Part shown: piece after piece, positions 1 to 9,338 of the stretch
Layout: each line of letters starts with the position of its first letter
Position numbering within the stretch: the stretch's first letter is position 1
DNA from: Algivirga pacifica
GTDB taxonomy: Bacteria; Bacteroidota; Bacteroidia; Cytophagales; Flammeovirgaceae
Length of the DNA stretch: 64,000 nt
Assembly: GCF_039543525.1 (NCBI RefSeq)
Contig: NZ_BAABJX010000005.1
Coordinates: 1 to 64,000 of the forward strand
Reading direction: 5' to 3'
Notes under the pieces: generated by a model
Database searches by the model: none
What the model was told of the DNA's origin: nothing
What the model saw: only the letters and a program-made list of their open reading frames with translations
Position numbers and translations under genes: made by a program

Positions 1-105
1 ACTTACCACTTTTTCATGCCTTTTTCATATCGTTGCAACAAAGCCATTGATAATTGATAATTGGATTGTCAGCTAATTACCATGCCGCAAGTTGAACATA
101 TTATT

Positions 106-139
106 GGGTAGATCGTTTTTTTAATAAAAACATCTACCC
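106..139. promoter_or_regulatory. Hairpin just upstream of the P450 gene
   Basis: An inverted repeat GGGTAGAT / ATCTACCC encloses a second pair GTTTTT / AAAAAC. It ends 7 bases before the P450 start codon. It could be a terminator for a gene left of the window or a leader hairpin affecting translation. There is no T-run on the + strand directly after it. The first 105 bases show no gene. Confidence 0.4.
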
Positions 140-146
140 TTTTATT

Positions 147-1481
147 ATGACTAAAAAGCCCATTTATAAAATTCGTAATACTGCGATCTATAACTTTCTT
201 AAGTTACAGCAAGACCCTATAGCCTTTTTTGATCAACTGACTAAGGAAAGCCGTTATCAAGTCTGTACGTTTAAAGGACTGAAAGGAAACTTGTATATGG
301 TATCAGATCCTGAGTTGATACGCAAGATTCTCTTGAAGTCAGGGAAAGAGTTTTTAAAAGAACCCGATGCCAATAAAGCGCTCGCCAGGGTAGGAGGGTA
401 CAGTATACTGAACAGCGAAGGAGAACAGTGGAAACGAAACCGAAAGATCTTACAACCTGCCTTTCATTGGAAATACCTGGAAAAGTTATTTGATAATTTG
501 TATGCTGTAGCGGAAGAAGGGGTAGCGCATTTATTACAGCAAAAAGGAAAACGTATCAACATTGCGACAGAGATGACTGCCATTACATTCAAGGCGGTAC
601 TGAGGGTGTTGTATTCTACCGATATTCATATGTCAGCGAAAGAGCTTCAACAGGTATTTGCTACTTCTTTGGAGCAAGTGACCAAGATATTGTTTAATCC
701 ATTTTATGACCTGACAGGTTTCTTTACGGGAGATCATCAGAAGCTACAGAAAAGCAATAAAACCATACATACATTAGTCGATCAACTGATACAAGAACGG
801 ATGGCATATGAGGGAGATCCTAAGTATGATTTACTGGAGATGATGATGAACTCTCGCTATGAGGATAATGGAGAGAAGATGAGTCGTGAGCAATTGAGAA
901 ATGAAACCATTACGATGTTTTTTGCAGGCCACGATACTACTGCCAATACCCTTTCCTGGGCATTTTATTACTTGGGAAAACACCCGGATGTTTATCAACA
1001 AATTAAGGAGGAAGTGAGAAAGGTATGGGGAGAGGAGCCTCCTAGTTTTGAGAAAGTACGTCAGTTGACCTATACACAACAGGTAGTAGAAGAAACAATG
1101 CGTTTAAGTAGTGCCGTTCCGTTTATCAATCGACTGTCTCAAGGTGCAGAGGTGGAAGGGTATCACTTTCCAAAAGGAGAGCGGGTGTTATTGTCTATTT
1201 ATCATATGCATCGGAATCCGGAAATATGGGAAGACCCAGAGGTATTTAACCCAGAGCGATTTTCTCCAGAAAAGGTGAAAGAACGTCCAGTATCACACTT
1301 TATGCCTTTTGGCGCAGGACCAAGGATGTGTATAGGGAATCATTTTGCAATGCTGGAGGCAGTGTTGTTGTTAGGGATGCTTGCGAGAACATTCGATTTT
1401 GAGTTGCTATCAGAGAAGGTGGGATCCGAACTGATTGTTACGCACAAGCCTAAGGGAGGTGTTTGGGTAAAATTATACTGA
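147..1481 (+). CDS. Cytochrome P450
   Basis: A 444-residue soluble cytochrome P450, a haem-thiolate monooxygenase. The I-helix oxygen-activation motif AGHDTT is at residues 260-265, the ExxR pair of the K-helix is E316/R319, and the haem-binding loop FGAGPRMCIG has its cysteine ligand at about residue 395. Length and motif order are normal for a bacterial class, and there is no signal peptide or membrane anchor. No ferredoxin or reductase partner lies beside it, so its electron donor must be encoded elsewhere. The substrate cannot be read from the sequence; its only neighbour is a convergent LysM gene. A role in carotenoid or fatty-acid oxidation is possible but unsupported. Confidence 0.95.
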   Translation: MTKKPIYKIRNTAIYNFLKLQQDPIAFFDQLTKESRYQVCTFKGLKGNLYMVSDPELIRKILLKSGKEFLKEPDANKALARVGGYSILNSEGEQWKRNRKILQPAFHWKYLEKLFDNLYAVAEEGVAHLLQQKGKRINIATEMTAITFKAVLRVLYSTDIHMSAKELQQVFATSLEQVTKILFNPFYDLTGFFTGDHQKLQKSNKTIHTLVDQLIQERMAYEGDPKYDLLEMMMNSRYEDNGEKMSREQLRNETITMFFAGHDTTANTLSWAFYYLGKHPDVYQQIKEEVRKVWGEEPPSFEKVRQLTYTQQVVEETMRLSSAVPFINRLSQGAEVEGYHFPKGERVLLSIYHMHRNPEIWEDPEVFNPERFSPEKVKERPVSHFMPFGAGPRMCIGNHFAMLEAVLLLGMLARTFDFELLSEKVGSELIVTHKPKGGVWVKLY

Positions 1482-1489
1482 GTTGTTCA

Positions 1490-1616
1490 TATTGTTTCGT
1501 TGAGCCTTGCTCGTTCATGATGTTTAGTTGTTTTCCTATCAAATCCATGAAATGGATTTCAAAACTTCAACTAAACATCATGAACGAGCAAGGCTCAATT
1601 AAACATCATGAACATT
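1490..1616. repeat. Palindromic repeat between convergent P450 and LysM genes
   Basis: A long inverted repeat: the left arm runs from TTGAGCCTTGCTCG to GTTTAGTTG and the right arm is its reverse complement. Between the arms is a perfect small hairpin ATCCAT-GAA-ATGGAT. The same words (GTTCATGATGTTTAGTTG, GAGCGAAGCTC-like modules) recur at 12650-12925. It fills the space between two convergent stop codons and may act as a bidirectional terminator. Confidence 0.8.
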
Positions 1617-3867
1617 ATTTGATTCTAAGGCGAGTGCCTGTCGCAATAGAGTTACTGCCTTCGGACATTCCGTTCAGAGACCTCAGTTTATCAATATTGA
1701 CATTGAATTTCTTGGAGATTCCAAACAAGGAGTCTCCCTTTCTAATAATATGATATTGAGGCACCACATTAGGGTGTTTAGGATCTCTTAGTTTGATTGT
1801 TTCTCCTACGGCAATGGTTTCCTTATCCTTGATGTTATTCCATTGGATAAGATCTTGCATCGGGATATTATATTGCTTGGAGATATTCAAAAGATAATCA
1901 CCCGGTTTCATGACGTGCTGTGTATTAGCCTGTAAAAGCTCCCAAGCTTTTCCCTCATCAATTTGCTCAATCTTATAAGCATCAATTTTATTCACTTCTT
2001 TAGGCTGTATAGCCATTTGATGATATTCTTCTGCGGCTTTTTCTGCTTTTGTCGTAGCAGGTTCATCCCATGTTGCTTGGGTATTGGCAACTTTTTGAGT
2101 TACCCCTCTGCTGTTAGCTTTGGTCATACTTTCTACAACTAAAGTGGGCTGCTCTTCTTTCTTTTGCTGGGCAGGTAGCTCAGCAACCTGCTGAGTATTC
2201 TCAGGAGTGGCCTTACTTCTTACCTGAATTTCCTGACCTGCTACAACACCCCATGCAGGGTCAAGATTATTTACATTAATCAATTCTGCAGATGACATTT
2301 GATACTTAAAAGCGATCGATTCTATGGAATCATCTAGCTTTACAGTATACTTCTCGTAATTCACATTTTCCTGCGATGCTGTTTGAGCTGGCATTGCCTG
2401 AGCGGTTTGATGTATGGCAGGTGTATTGAATGCTACTTCTGCTGGAGTATTGGTAGCGGGCTTTTGGTAGCCTGAATCTTCCAATAATGGAGGATCTACA
2501 TAAATAGTGGTTCCAAAGTTTAGGTCACGACCTTTCTGAAAACCATTCCATTCTTTAAGTTGCTTTACGTCAATATTATATTTATTGGCAATTGCCCATA
2601 AGGACTCTCCCTTTTGTACCAAGTGAGTACGTCTCGTCAATGTAGGGCGTTTCACGACCATTTTACTTTCAGCTTTTTCAACAGGAGTACTTTCAGGTTG
2701 AACGGCTGCAGTCTGATGCATATTAGATGGAGTGGTCGATTGAGCAACGGGTTGTGCAACTTTTTCGGCCCCTGATGGAATGTATTTCAGCTCTTCGATT
2801 CCAGTGAGGTCTATAGATGAAAGGTTGTTCCATTTTTTTAGGTCCAAAACACTGACATTGAGTTTGCTTGCAATAGACACAATTTGATCCCCTTCTTGTA
2901 CTGCATAGAAATCAAAGCTAGCTGCTCCACGTGTATTGGCTACATATACAGGAATAATAGGAGAAGCGTTTTCGGAGACTTGCTCTTGTACCATAGTACT
3001 GCTATCATTTCCTCTTGTAGCGACCATCATGGCAGCAGCAGAGATAGAGATTTCTTGCCCTTCCTCTACCTTAGAGGCACTAAGGTTGTTCCATGAAACG
3101 AGGTCAGCGACTTGTACATTATATTCTCTAGCGATGTCATAGATATCCTCTCCCTTTTGGACTTTATGTTTGTTGGTTCCAGGAATAAGGTGAGGATGGG
3201 GATTGCCAAGGTTATTTTGAAGCTCCAATGATTCTGGCTCTCTATTGTCAGAAGCACCACGCGTATTTTCAACGATAGCAATTTCAGGCATCTTATTTTG
3301 TTCAGCATCTCGTATCTCTTCGATGATCACGATAGGTTGATTCTTAGGCATTTTTTCTTGTAGCCATAGTTTCCTTCCTGCCTGTATTGTCACATCTTTA
3401 TCTTCTATACGGTTGTATTTGGCGATGCGGTCTAGTCTAACCCCATAGCGTTGAGAGATTTCCCATAGTGTTTCTCCTCCTTTTGAAATATGAAACTCTG
3501 TGGGTGCTTTCTTTTCCTTGGACTTTAAATAATATACCTGTAGTGGTTGCAGCTCATCATAAATATCCATGTCATTATATTTAATGACTTTTTTGATACT
3601 GATGTCAAGGGCTTGCGATATACTTAGTAAGGTTTGTCGTCGGGTAGGAATAAAGGCTGGAATGCCATTAGCGTTCACTTTAGTGATCTTCATTCCATTG
3701 ATGCTGACTTCTTCCTGCTCGGTGATAATTGGGTAAGGGTTTTCCAAATTAGTGATTACCTTGGCGGTATCTTGCAGGGTCTGCTGATAACTGGTAAACT
3801 CCTCTAGTGCAGCTTGTACAGAGGAGGCCATACCCATGGCACATAGGATTAGCAGAAATTGTTTCAT
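1615..3867 (-). CDS. Secreted protein with eight LysM domains
   Basis: 750 residues with an N-terminal signal peptide (about residues 1-19). I count eight LysM peptidoglycan-binding modules at about 73-115 (degenerate), 124-168, 233-277, 320-363, 414-457, 506-549, 650-693 and 704-749. Each has the typical start (xVxKGDSLxxIA) and a WNN or YN core. Linkers are rich in Q, T, A and P. A short motif (NTRGA or close variants) recurs in linkers near residues 200, 283, 310 and 585. No catalytic domain is visible, so the likely role is binding or scaffolding at the cell wall rather than hydrolysis. It is transcribed alone, convergent with the P450 gene. Confidence 0.85.
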   Translation of the reverse strand: MKQFLLILCAMGMASSVQAALEEFTSYQQTLQDTAKVITNLENPYPIITEQEEVSINGMKITKVNANGIPAFIPTRRQTLLSISQALDISIKKVIKYNDMDIYDELQPLQVYYLKSKEKKAPTEFHISKGGETLWEISQRYGVRLDRIAKYNRIEDKDVTIQAGRKLWLQEKMPKNQPIVIIEEIRDAEQNKMPEIAIVENTRGASDNREPESLELQNNLGNPHPHLIPGTNKHKVQKGEDIYDIAREYNVQVADLVSWNNLSASKVEEGQEISISAAAMMVATRGNDSSTMVQEQVSENASPIIPVYVANTRGAASFDFYAVQEGDQIVSIASKLNVSVLDLKKWNNLSSIDLTGIEELKYIPSGAEKVAQPVAQSTTPSNMHQTAAVQPESTPVEKAESKMVVKRPTLTRRTHLVQKGESLWAIANKYNIDVKQLKEWNGFQKGRDLNFGTTIYVDPPLLEDSGYQKPATNTPAEVAFNTPAIHQTAQAMPAQTASQENVNYEKYTVKLDDSIESIAFKYQMSSAELINVNNLDPAWGVVAGQEIQVRSKATPENTQQVAELPAQQKKEEQPTLVVESMTKANSRGVTQKVANTQATWDEPATTKAEKAAEEYHQMAIQPKEVNKIDAYKIEQIDEGKAWELLQANTQHVMKPGDYLLNISKQYNIPMQDLIQWNNIKDKETIAVGETIKLRDPKHPNVVPQYHIIRKGDSLFGISKKFNVNIDKLRSLNGMSEGSNSIATGTRLRIK

Positions 3868-4047
3868 TTTGGTATTGGTTTTAGAAATATGTTTGTAGGT
3901 CTTTGACTATTACCTATGAAGGCAATCTTAGTTTAAGACATTTCGATTACAACAAAAATACAATTTTTAAGATAAGAGGGAGTATAAAAGGGATAAGAAG
4001 TTCACCTATGCCCCCTTATCCCTCTTAACGATTGTATTAAATTCTTG

Positions 4048-4686
4048 TTATTTTTTCTCCGCAATTAATAAGCCATCTCTTAAAGGAAGAATAAAGTTTT
4101 CTACTCTAGGGTCCTGTTTTACCTTCTCGTTGTATTCACGGATAGCTACTGTATCCTTGTCATTCTTGGTAGGGTCAGCCACTTTTCCTTTCCACAAGAC
4201 GTTGTCTGCAATGATATATCCTCCCTTTCTTACTTTATCAAAGACCAAGTCATAATAGTGAATGTAATTACGCTTGTCTGCATCAATAAAGATCATATCA
4301 TAGGTATCCTCTAATGTAGGGATGATTTCCATTGCATTACCAAAACGAAGGTCTAGCTTATCCCTAAGGCCGGCCTTGGTAAAGTACTTATCAATGATTT
4401 CTTCTAGTTCGTCATTGATTTCCAGGCAAGTGATTTTCCCTCCTTCAGGAAGCCCTTTGGCCAGGCATATTCCTGAGTATCCTGTGAAAGTACCGATTTC
4501 AAGAATACGCATTGGACGAAGCATTCGAGTGAGACTCGTTAGATATAGGCCTTGTACATGGCCTGAAATCATATTAGGTAAGGCTACTTTTAAATGTGTT
4601 TCCCTATCTAATTCCTGAAGGATAGCATCTTCCTCAGATGCATTCAAATCGATATATTCGTCTACAGACGGTTCCGTTACGTGCAT
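4048..4686 (-). CDS. Class I SAM-dependent O-methyltransferase
   Basis: 212 residues matching the caffeoyl-CoA/catechol O-methyltransferase-like family (Methyltransf_3). The SAM-binding motif LEIGTFTGYSG is at 62-72, the acidic ribose-binding residue is E89, and the metal-binding residues IDADK (D135, D137) and DN (161-162) are present. The family uses a divalent metal to methylate a hydroxyl group. The substrate is unknown and no phenolic pathway is nearby. It lies upstream-to-downstream with the thioesterase gene on the same strand (74-base gap), so the two may be co-transcribed. Confidence 0.9.
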   Translation of the reverse strand: MHVTEPSVDEYIDLNASEEDAILQELDRETHLKVALPNMISGHVQGLYLTSLTRMLRPMRILEIGTFTGYSGICLAKGLPEGGKITCLEINDELEEIIDKYFTKAGLRDKLDLRFGNAMEIIPTLEDTYDMIFIDADKRNYIHYYDLVFDKVRKGGYIIADNVLWKGKVADPTKNDKDTVAIREYNEKVKQDPRVENFILPLRDGLLIAEKK

Positions 4687-4760
4687 GGTCTTAAAATATT
4701 ATTATGGATACCCATAGGGGGGTGATACAGCCCTGTAAATGATTTAAACAAGGGGCACCC

Positions 4761-5288
4761 CTACTTTCCTTCGGCAAAGATACTACTTTTATCTTCTTCT
4801 TTACTGCTGTCAAATACTCGTATACCAATTACTTCAGCTTCAGCTGTTTTATTTTCCCCTGACCATACCTCACATTGAATAACGGTCTTTCTACCTTTCA
4901 CTTCTGTAACCCAGGCGATCAACTTAACAGGTTGGTTATTGGGAGTAGGTAGTAAATACTTGATATTCATGGTGCCTGTAGCATAGCGATAAGCAGGGAG
5001 ACTGTCGAGTTCTCGTCCTTCTCTTTTGTAGGCATCAGCCATAGCAAATCCCATACAATGGCAATCTATGATAGTGGCAATGATACCACCAGCCATAAGG
5101 TTGGCCCATCCGTGATACTTTTTTTCTGATTCCCAGATACAAATGGCCCGATCTCCTTCCCAATAGCTTTTAATTTGTAATCCTTCGGGGTTCTCTGTAC
5201 CACACCCGAAGCACACGTTTCCGTGCATGTAGTCCTGAAAGTATTGCATTGAATTGATTGGTTTTTTAATCATAAGGGCGCGATTCAT
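4761..5288 (-). CDS. Hotdog-fold thioesterase (4HBT type)
   Basis: 175 residues. The N-terminal segment CFGCGxxNPxGL (cysteines at about 26 and 29) and the following strand resemble small acyl-CoA thioesterases of the PaaI/4HBT superfamily, with the central helix region GGIIATIIDCHCMG. Such enzymes hydrolyse acyl-CoA thioesters. Internal methionines at residues 6 and 14 are alternative starts; residue 14 would still keep the whole domain. It sits 13 bases after the 114-residue coiled-coil gene and is probably in one transcript with it. Confidence 0.85.
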   Translation of the reverse strand: MNRALMIKKPINSMQYFQDYMHGNVCFGCGTENPEGLQIKSYWEGDRAICIWESEKKYHGWANLMAGGIIATIIDCHCMGFAMADAYKREGRELDSLPAYRYATGTMNIKYLLPTPNNQPVKLIAWVTEVKGRKTVIQCEVWSGENKTAEAEVIGIRVFDSSKEEDKSSIFAEGK

Positions 5289-5301
5289 CGCGCCCCGTGA
5301 T

Positions 5302-5646
5302 TTATTTTTTAAGTTCTAGTTGCTGCTTAAGAAGCGCTATAATTTGATCTTTATCGGCTAGCTGCTGCTTGAGTAAGGCAATTTGCTCTTGCAAGAGTGC
5401 TAGCTCTTTCTCTGTATTTTTTTGAGGTGTTCCCTCAGCGTTATCAGACAGATCTTCAATTTCTACCTCTACTGTTTCCTCCGTTTTACCTGATTTGATG
5501 TCTTTGGCAAAGGACTCAAAGTTTCGGAATACTTGCTCGAAATTAGAAGTTTTGTTGTCCTTGACGTGTAGTAATCCTTCTTTGATGAGTTCACGAATAG
5601 CATCTCCGAAGATATCTTCGAATCCGCTTTTGTTTTTGTTATCCAT
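5302..5646 (-). CDS. Hypothetical protein with C-terminal coiled coil
   Basis: 114 residues, not recognised. The N-terminal half (GFEDIFGDAIRELI) looks helical. The middle is acidic, and residues 75-112 form clear leucine/glutamine heptads typical of a coiled coil. There is no signal peptide or membrane segment, so it is probably cytoplasmic and self-associating. It is the first gene of a same-strand run with the thioesterase and O-methyltransferase genes. Confidence 0.7.
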   Translation of the reverse strand: MDNKNKSGFEDIFGDAIRELIKEGLLHVKDNKTSNFEQVFRNFESFAKDIKSGKTEETVEVEIEDLSDNAEGTPQKNTEKELALLQEQIALLKQQLADKDQIIALLKQQLELKK

Positions 5647-5861
5647 GTTTGATGTTTTTGTTGTTAAATACAGGTTATCGCCAATACAATTTTCCTTACG
5701 TTCTTGTTGCTAGTACAGTCTTTTCGTAGGTCTTAAAGGTGTATAGCAATGGGAAGAAAACAAGGGAGGTCTTTATATTCGCGCAATAACAAGTATTATG
5801 TAATGAACACTAGAATTATGAAAAATGATGACTATAAAGCATAGTTTTTGCTTTGAGTCTG

Positions 5862-5893
5862 TTGTAATAAGGACGAAGAAAATTGTACTTTCG
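5862..5893 (+). promoter_or_regulatory. Promoter of the small beta-barrel gene
   Basis: TTG at 5862-5864 and TACTTTCG at 5886-5893 with 21 bases between them fit the Bacteroidota TTTG / TAnnTTTG pattern with one mismatch. They lie 56 bases upstream of the start codon at 5949. Confidence 0.45.
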
Positions 5894-5948
5894 TTACACT
5901 TATTGAACGATTTAAATAAATAAAATTTTTTATTAACAATTAAAAAAG

Positions 5949-6464
5949 ATGAAGAAGATTAGTTTTCTGTTGATGCTTGGATTTTTTCTTTTGTCAGGAA
6001 CCCTTTATGCAGGAGAAGGTAATGGAGAGGGGAACGGAAATGGAATTTATTCAACCCAAGCGAGAAGAACAGTTGCGGGAGCAGGGTTATTAAACATTGG
6101 CGCAGGATTGGGATATTATTCAGGTATTCCGTTGAGCCTGGATTATGAGTTTGGCGTAAGCAGAGATATTACGATTGCACCAACATTAGGACTTGGATTA
6201 GGTTATGGAGGATTCTCAGTAGGAGCGAAAGGACGTTTTTACTTTGATGATATTTTTCAGATGGATAGAGCTTTTGACCTTTATGGTGGTGTTTCTTTGG
6301 GAGTAGTGCCAGGACAGGAATACTATGGAGGAGAGACAGCAAGAAGAGGGTATTTTTATACTGATTTGCATGTAGGTGCTCGTTATCATCTTACACCTCG
6401 TTTTGGAATGTTTTTAGACGTAGCCTTGAGTTCTGCATCTTTGGGTGCTAGTATTCGTTTCTAA
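5949..6464 (+). CDS. Small outer-membrane beta-barrel protein
   Basis: 171 residues with a clear signal peptide (cleavage near residue 21) followed by a glycine/asparagine stretch. The rest alternates aromatic and glycine-rich strands, for example GLGLGYGGFSVGAKGRFYF, and ends in a terminal phenylalanine as expected of outer-membrane barrels. Size suggests an eight-stranded barrel. Function is unknown. It is transcribed alone and followed by a palindromic repeat element. Confidence 0.75.
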   Translation: MKKISFLLMLGFFLLSGTLYAGEGNGEGNGNGIYSTQARRTVAGAGLLNIGAGLGYYSGIPLSLDYEFGVSRDITIAPTLGLGLGYGGFSVGAKGRFYFDDIFQMDRAFDLYGGVSLGVVPGQEYYGGETARRGYFYTDLHVGARYHLTPRFGMFLDVALSSASLGASIRF

Positions 6465-6485
6465 GTTGTTTATCGCTTATTGTTA

Positions 6486-6708
6486 TTAAGGTTGAATAAA
6501 TAACCGACACAATAGTTATCTCCATCCCCGCCTAGGGTTAAACCCCAGGCTCTTTTAGAAATACAGCTTTGCGGTTATCAATTCAATCTTTTTGTGAGAG
6601 ATACGTTAGAATAGATCGCCACGAAGTGGTACTTCTTGAAGAGCCTGGGGCTTTAGCCCTAGGCGGAGTTGAGGGAAGCATTTATGACGATTATTTATTC
6701 AAACTTAA
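6486..6708 (-). repeat. Dispersed ~224-bp palindromic element, family B, copy 1
   Basis: Ends are TTAAG[G/T]TTGAATAAATAA and its reverse complement. Inside is a second long inverted repeat CGCCTAGGG..GAGCCTGGGG. Small hairpins include CCAC-GAA-GTGG and ACCGC-AAA-GCGGT. Nearly the same sequence occurs at 23248-23471 in the opposite orientation. It is flanked by TTTATCGCTTATTG-type words on both sides, as if inserted into another palindrome. There is no open reading frame of note. Confidence 0.85.
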
Positions 6709-6783
6709 TTACAATAACCGATAAGCGATAAACCAGCTTTTTGTCCTAAATGGTTGCGGGATTAAACTTCAATGCGGTACTTT

Positions 6784-6825
6784 CCTTCATCCTTCATCCT
6801 TCATCCTTCATCCTTCATCCTTCAT
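6784..6825. repeat. Heptamer tandem repeat CCTTCAT x6
   Basis: Six perfect copies of the 7-base word CCTTCAT, ending immediately before the stop codon (complement strand) of the 84-residue gene. Confidence 0.95.
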
Positions 6826-6826
6826 C

Positions 6827-7081
6827 CTAATTCAAGTGAACCTGCTTAATCACCTCATCTCTTTTCATGAGCTTTAGTTCAAACTGGCAATGACTCTTGG
6901 TTTTTTCTTTTTTCAGGTCATCTGCCATTTCATTGAACCAGTCTTCTGCTTTAGTCACTTTTCCATCCACAACAAATCGTTTGATTTCAATAACAGGATA
7001 TTTAAAAGAAACTTCATCGGTTTTGGTGACCTCAATTTCATAGGGTTGATGGCCTAGCAGTTTTTGGAAAATGCTTTTCAT
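6827..7081 (-). CDS. Hypothetical small protein
   Basis: 84 residues, not recognised. It is charged, with no signal peptide or membrane segment. The codon pattern and a clean start make it a plausible gene, and it ends directly at a CCTTCAT heptamer array. Upstream bases contain GGGTTAG-like words that look like chance repetition. Confidence 0.6.
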   Translation of the reverse strand: MKSIFQKLLGHQPYEIEVTKTDEVSFKYPVIEIKRFVVDGKVTKAEDWFNEMADDLKKEKTKSHCQFELKLMKRDEVIKQVHLN

Positions 7082-7272
7082 AAGGGTTAGAGTTAGGGTT
7101 AGTATGAACTTATTTATAACCTAAGTTTTGAGAAGTTTTATTTCAAAAGGCATGGTTCTATCTAAACAAGCTCTTAGTTGCTATAGGTTGTGTATCCTAA
7201 GAAAAGTAAACCAAAACAATCAGATTGCCAATTCCTTGTAAGAGTCATGTAGTAAAAGAGGTACTAATTTTC

Positions 7273-8121
7273 TTAGGGTTTTATGGCAACGCATATACGG
7301 TCTTTTCCTTGCATATCTTTATGAATGCCAACTTCCTGAAACCCTTTTTGTTCTAGCATCTCCTTAGTTTCTTTGCCAAACTGTTCGTTGATCTCGAAAA
7401 ATAGCATTCCTCCGGTACGTAATTGCTTTATGGCAAGTTCAGCGATGCGTTCATAAAACAATAAAGGGGTATGGTTAGGAACGAAGAGGGCTAAGTGAGG
7501 CTCGTGCTTTAAAACATTGTCGAGCATCTGTTCTTTTTCAGCCTCTGTAACATAAGGGGGATTGCTGACAATGATATCTAGTGGAGGTAATTCATCCAAC
7601 TCTTCGGCTAAGATATCTTTATGTATAAAGGTGACTTTGGCCTGGAGTTTTGTTGCATTTTGGGAAGCAGTTGTAATCGCTGCTGTACTGATATCAATGG
7701 CAAAAGTATTTGGTTGAGGTCCCTCTAAATATAGGGTGATCGGAATGCAGCCAGAACCAGTTCCAATGTCTAGTAAATTGCTATTGGGGCGAAGGTAAGG
7801 AAGGATCTTATGGACTAACTCCTCGGTCTCAGGACGTGGGATAAGTACATTGGGATTTACGGCAAAGTCTCTTCCATAGAAGTGTGCCTGCCCTAAGGCA
7901 TATTGCAAGGGAATTCCTTTCAGGATTTTCTGGAGAGGAGTCTCTAAGCTTGAAAGATCAGCTTCTACCGTTTGATTGCTAAGTACCTGAATACGGGAAA
8001 TGTGCAAAAGATCTTCCATAAGAATGAAGGCCATGGGGGAGGCTTCTTCTTTTCCTACAACAGGGATGAGCTGCTCAACCAGAGAGTCAAAAATATTTTT
8101 TGCTTTTTTTAAGTCTTCCAT
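7273..8121 (-). CDS. prmC: Peptide chain release factor N5-glutamine methyltransferase
   Basis: 282 residues. An N-terminal helical domain precedes a SAM-dependent methyltransferase domain with motif I (LLDIGTGSGCIPI, about 117-129) and the catalytic NPPY at 187-190. The enzyme methylates the glutamine of the GGQ motif in release factors RF1 and RF2. Length is normal. It diverges from the parA operon, with about 260 bases between start codons. Confidence 0.95.
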   Translation of the reverse strand: MEDLKKAKNIFDSLVEQLIPVVGKEEASPMAFILMEDLLHISRIQVLSNQTVEADLSSLETPLQKILKGIPLQYALGQAHFYGRDFAVNPNVLIPRPETEELVHKILPYLRPNSNLLDIGTGSGCIPITLYLEGPQPNTFAIDISTAAITTASQNATKLQAKVTFIHKDILAEELDELPPLDIIVSNPPYVTEAEKEQMLDNVLKHEPHLALFVPNHTPLLFYERIAELAIKQLRTGGMLFFEINEQFGKETKEMLEQKGFQEVGIHKDMQGKDRICVAIKP

Positions 8122-8383
8122 TGGAATGATTTATTGATACGGCTACAAAATTAGAGTATATTGCGCCTTCTTTGTATTTTTCTGATCTCAAAATTAAAGA
8201 AACAAATATAAGTGATTGAATTCCTTAGAGTTGATGAGTATAGTAATATTTGTCCTTGAAATCAGAATATATTAGAAAATATCAGTTACCTTAGAGTGTA
8301 ATTGGAATGTCGAAATAGAGGTTCCAAGTACATTCTTGAGAAGGGGTTCCCAAAAGTTCAATAATTTTTTAGCTAGTACTACA

Positions 8384-9160
8384 ATGGGCAAGATTATCGC
8401 AATAGCCAACCAGAAAGGTGGAGTAGGAAAAACCACAACAGCAGTCAATCTCGCAGCCAGTTTTGCGGCCTTAGAGTTTAATACTCTTGTCGTAGATGCC
8501 GATCCACAGGCTAACTCTACTTCAGGGTTAGGTTTTGATCCCAAAGAGGCCAGAGATAATATTTATAACTGTCTTGTAGGTGATGTAGAAATTGAGGATA
8601 TCATAGAGGCGTCAGAATATGATTACCTGGATATCATTCCTTCCCATATTGATTTGGTAGGGGCAGAAGTAGAAATGATAGACGTAGAGGATCGTGAGGT
8701 ACGTATGCTTCGCGTGTTGGAAAAAATCAAGGATCGTTATGATTTCATCATCATTGATTGTTCTCCTTCTCTTGGGTTGATTACAGTGAACGCATTGACC
8801 GCAGCAGATTCTGTATTGGTTCCGGTACAGTGTGAGTTCTTTGCCCTGGAAGGATTAGGCAAACTATTGAGCACTATCAAGATTATTCAGTCTCGCCTGA
8901 ATCCTGAGCTGGTGATTGAAGGGATTTTATTGACTATGTATGATGTGCGCCTTCGTCTATCCAATCAAGTGGTAGAAGATGTAAGAGAACATTTTGGTGA
9001 TTTGGTATTTGAGGCAATCATTCCTCGTAATATTAAATTGAGTGAAGCACCAAGTTTTGGAGTTCCTGTGATTGCACATGATGCTTTGAGTAAGGGAGCA
9101 GTAAGCTACCTGAACCTGGCACAAGAGATCATCGACAAAAACCCCACACTGAAAGCGTAA
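8384..9160 (+). CDS. parA: Chromosome partitioning ATPase ParA (Soj)
   Basis: 258 residues from the ATG at 8384. This start was chosen because the family begins MGKIIAIANQKGGVGKTTT; an upstream in-frame ATG would add 16 unrelated residues. The deviant Walker A KGGVGKTTT is at 11-19, Walker B-like IIIDCSPSLG follows, and there is an ADPQAN signature. ParA drives segregation of the origin region together with ParB. parB follows after 178 bases. Confidence 0.97.
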   Translation: MGKIIAIANQKGGVGKTTTAVNLAASFAALEFNTLVVDADPQANSTSGLGFDPKEARDNIYNCLVGDVEIEDIIEASEYDYLDIIPSHIDLVGAEVEMIDVEDREVRMLRVLEKIKDRYDFIIIDCSPSLGLITVNALTAADSVLVPVQCEFFALEGLGKLLSTIKIIQSRLNPELVIEGILLTMYDVRLRLSNQVVEDVREHFGDLVFEAIIPRNIKLSEAPSFGVPVIAHDALSKGAVSYLNLAQEIIDKNPTLKA

Positions 9161-9338
9161 CCTCTGAAAAGGAAAATGGCTTTGTTGTGCGGATAAAGCA
9201 TTTTATTCTTTCTTCGCATTTTGGGCAGGATGATCAGGCGTTATTCCTTGTTCTATAAGTAAGGAAAGAGGAATAAGGACAGTACTGTACAAACTGTTCA
9301 TTCTCCATTATATCACCCTATTTATTTGTGAGTATATT

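Noticed and set aside
7082..7110. Telomere-like GGGTTAG words
   Set aside because: Only two or three irregular copies; no sign of a linear end.
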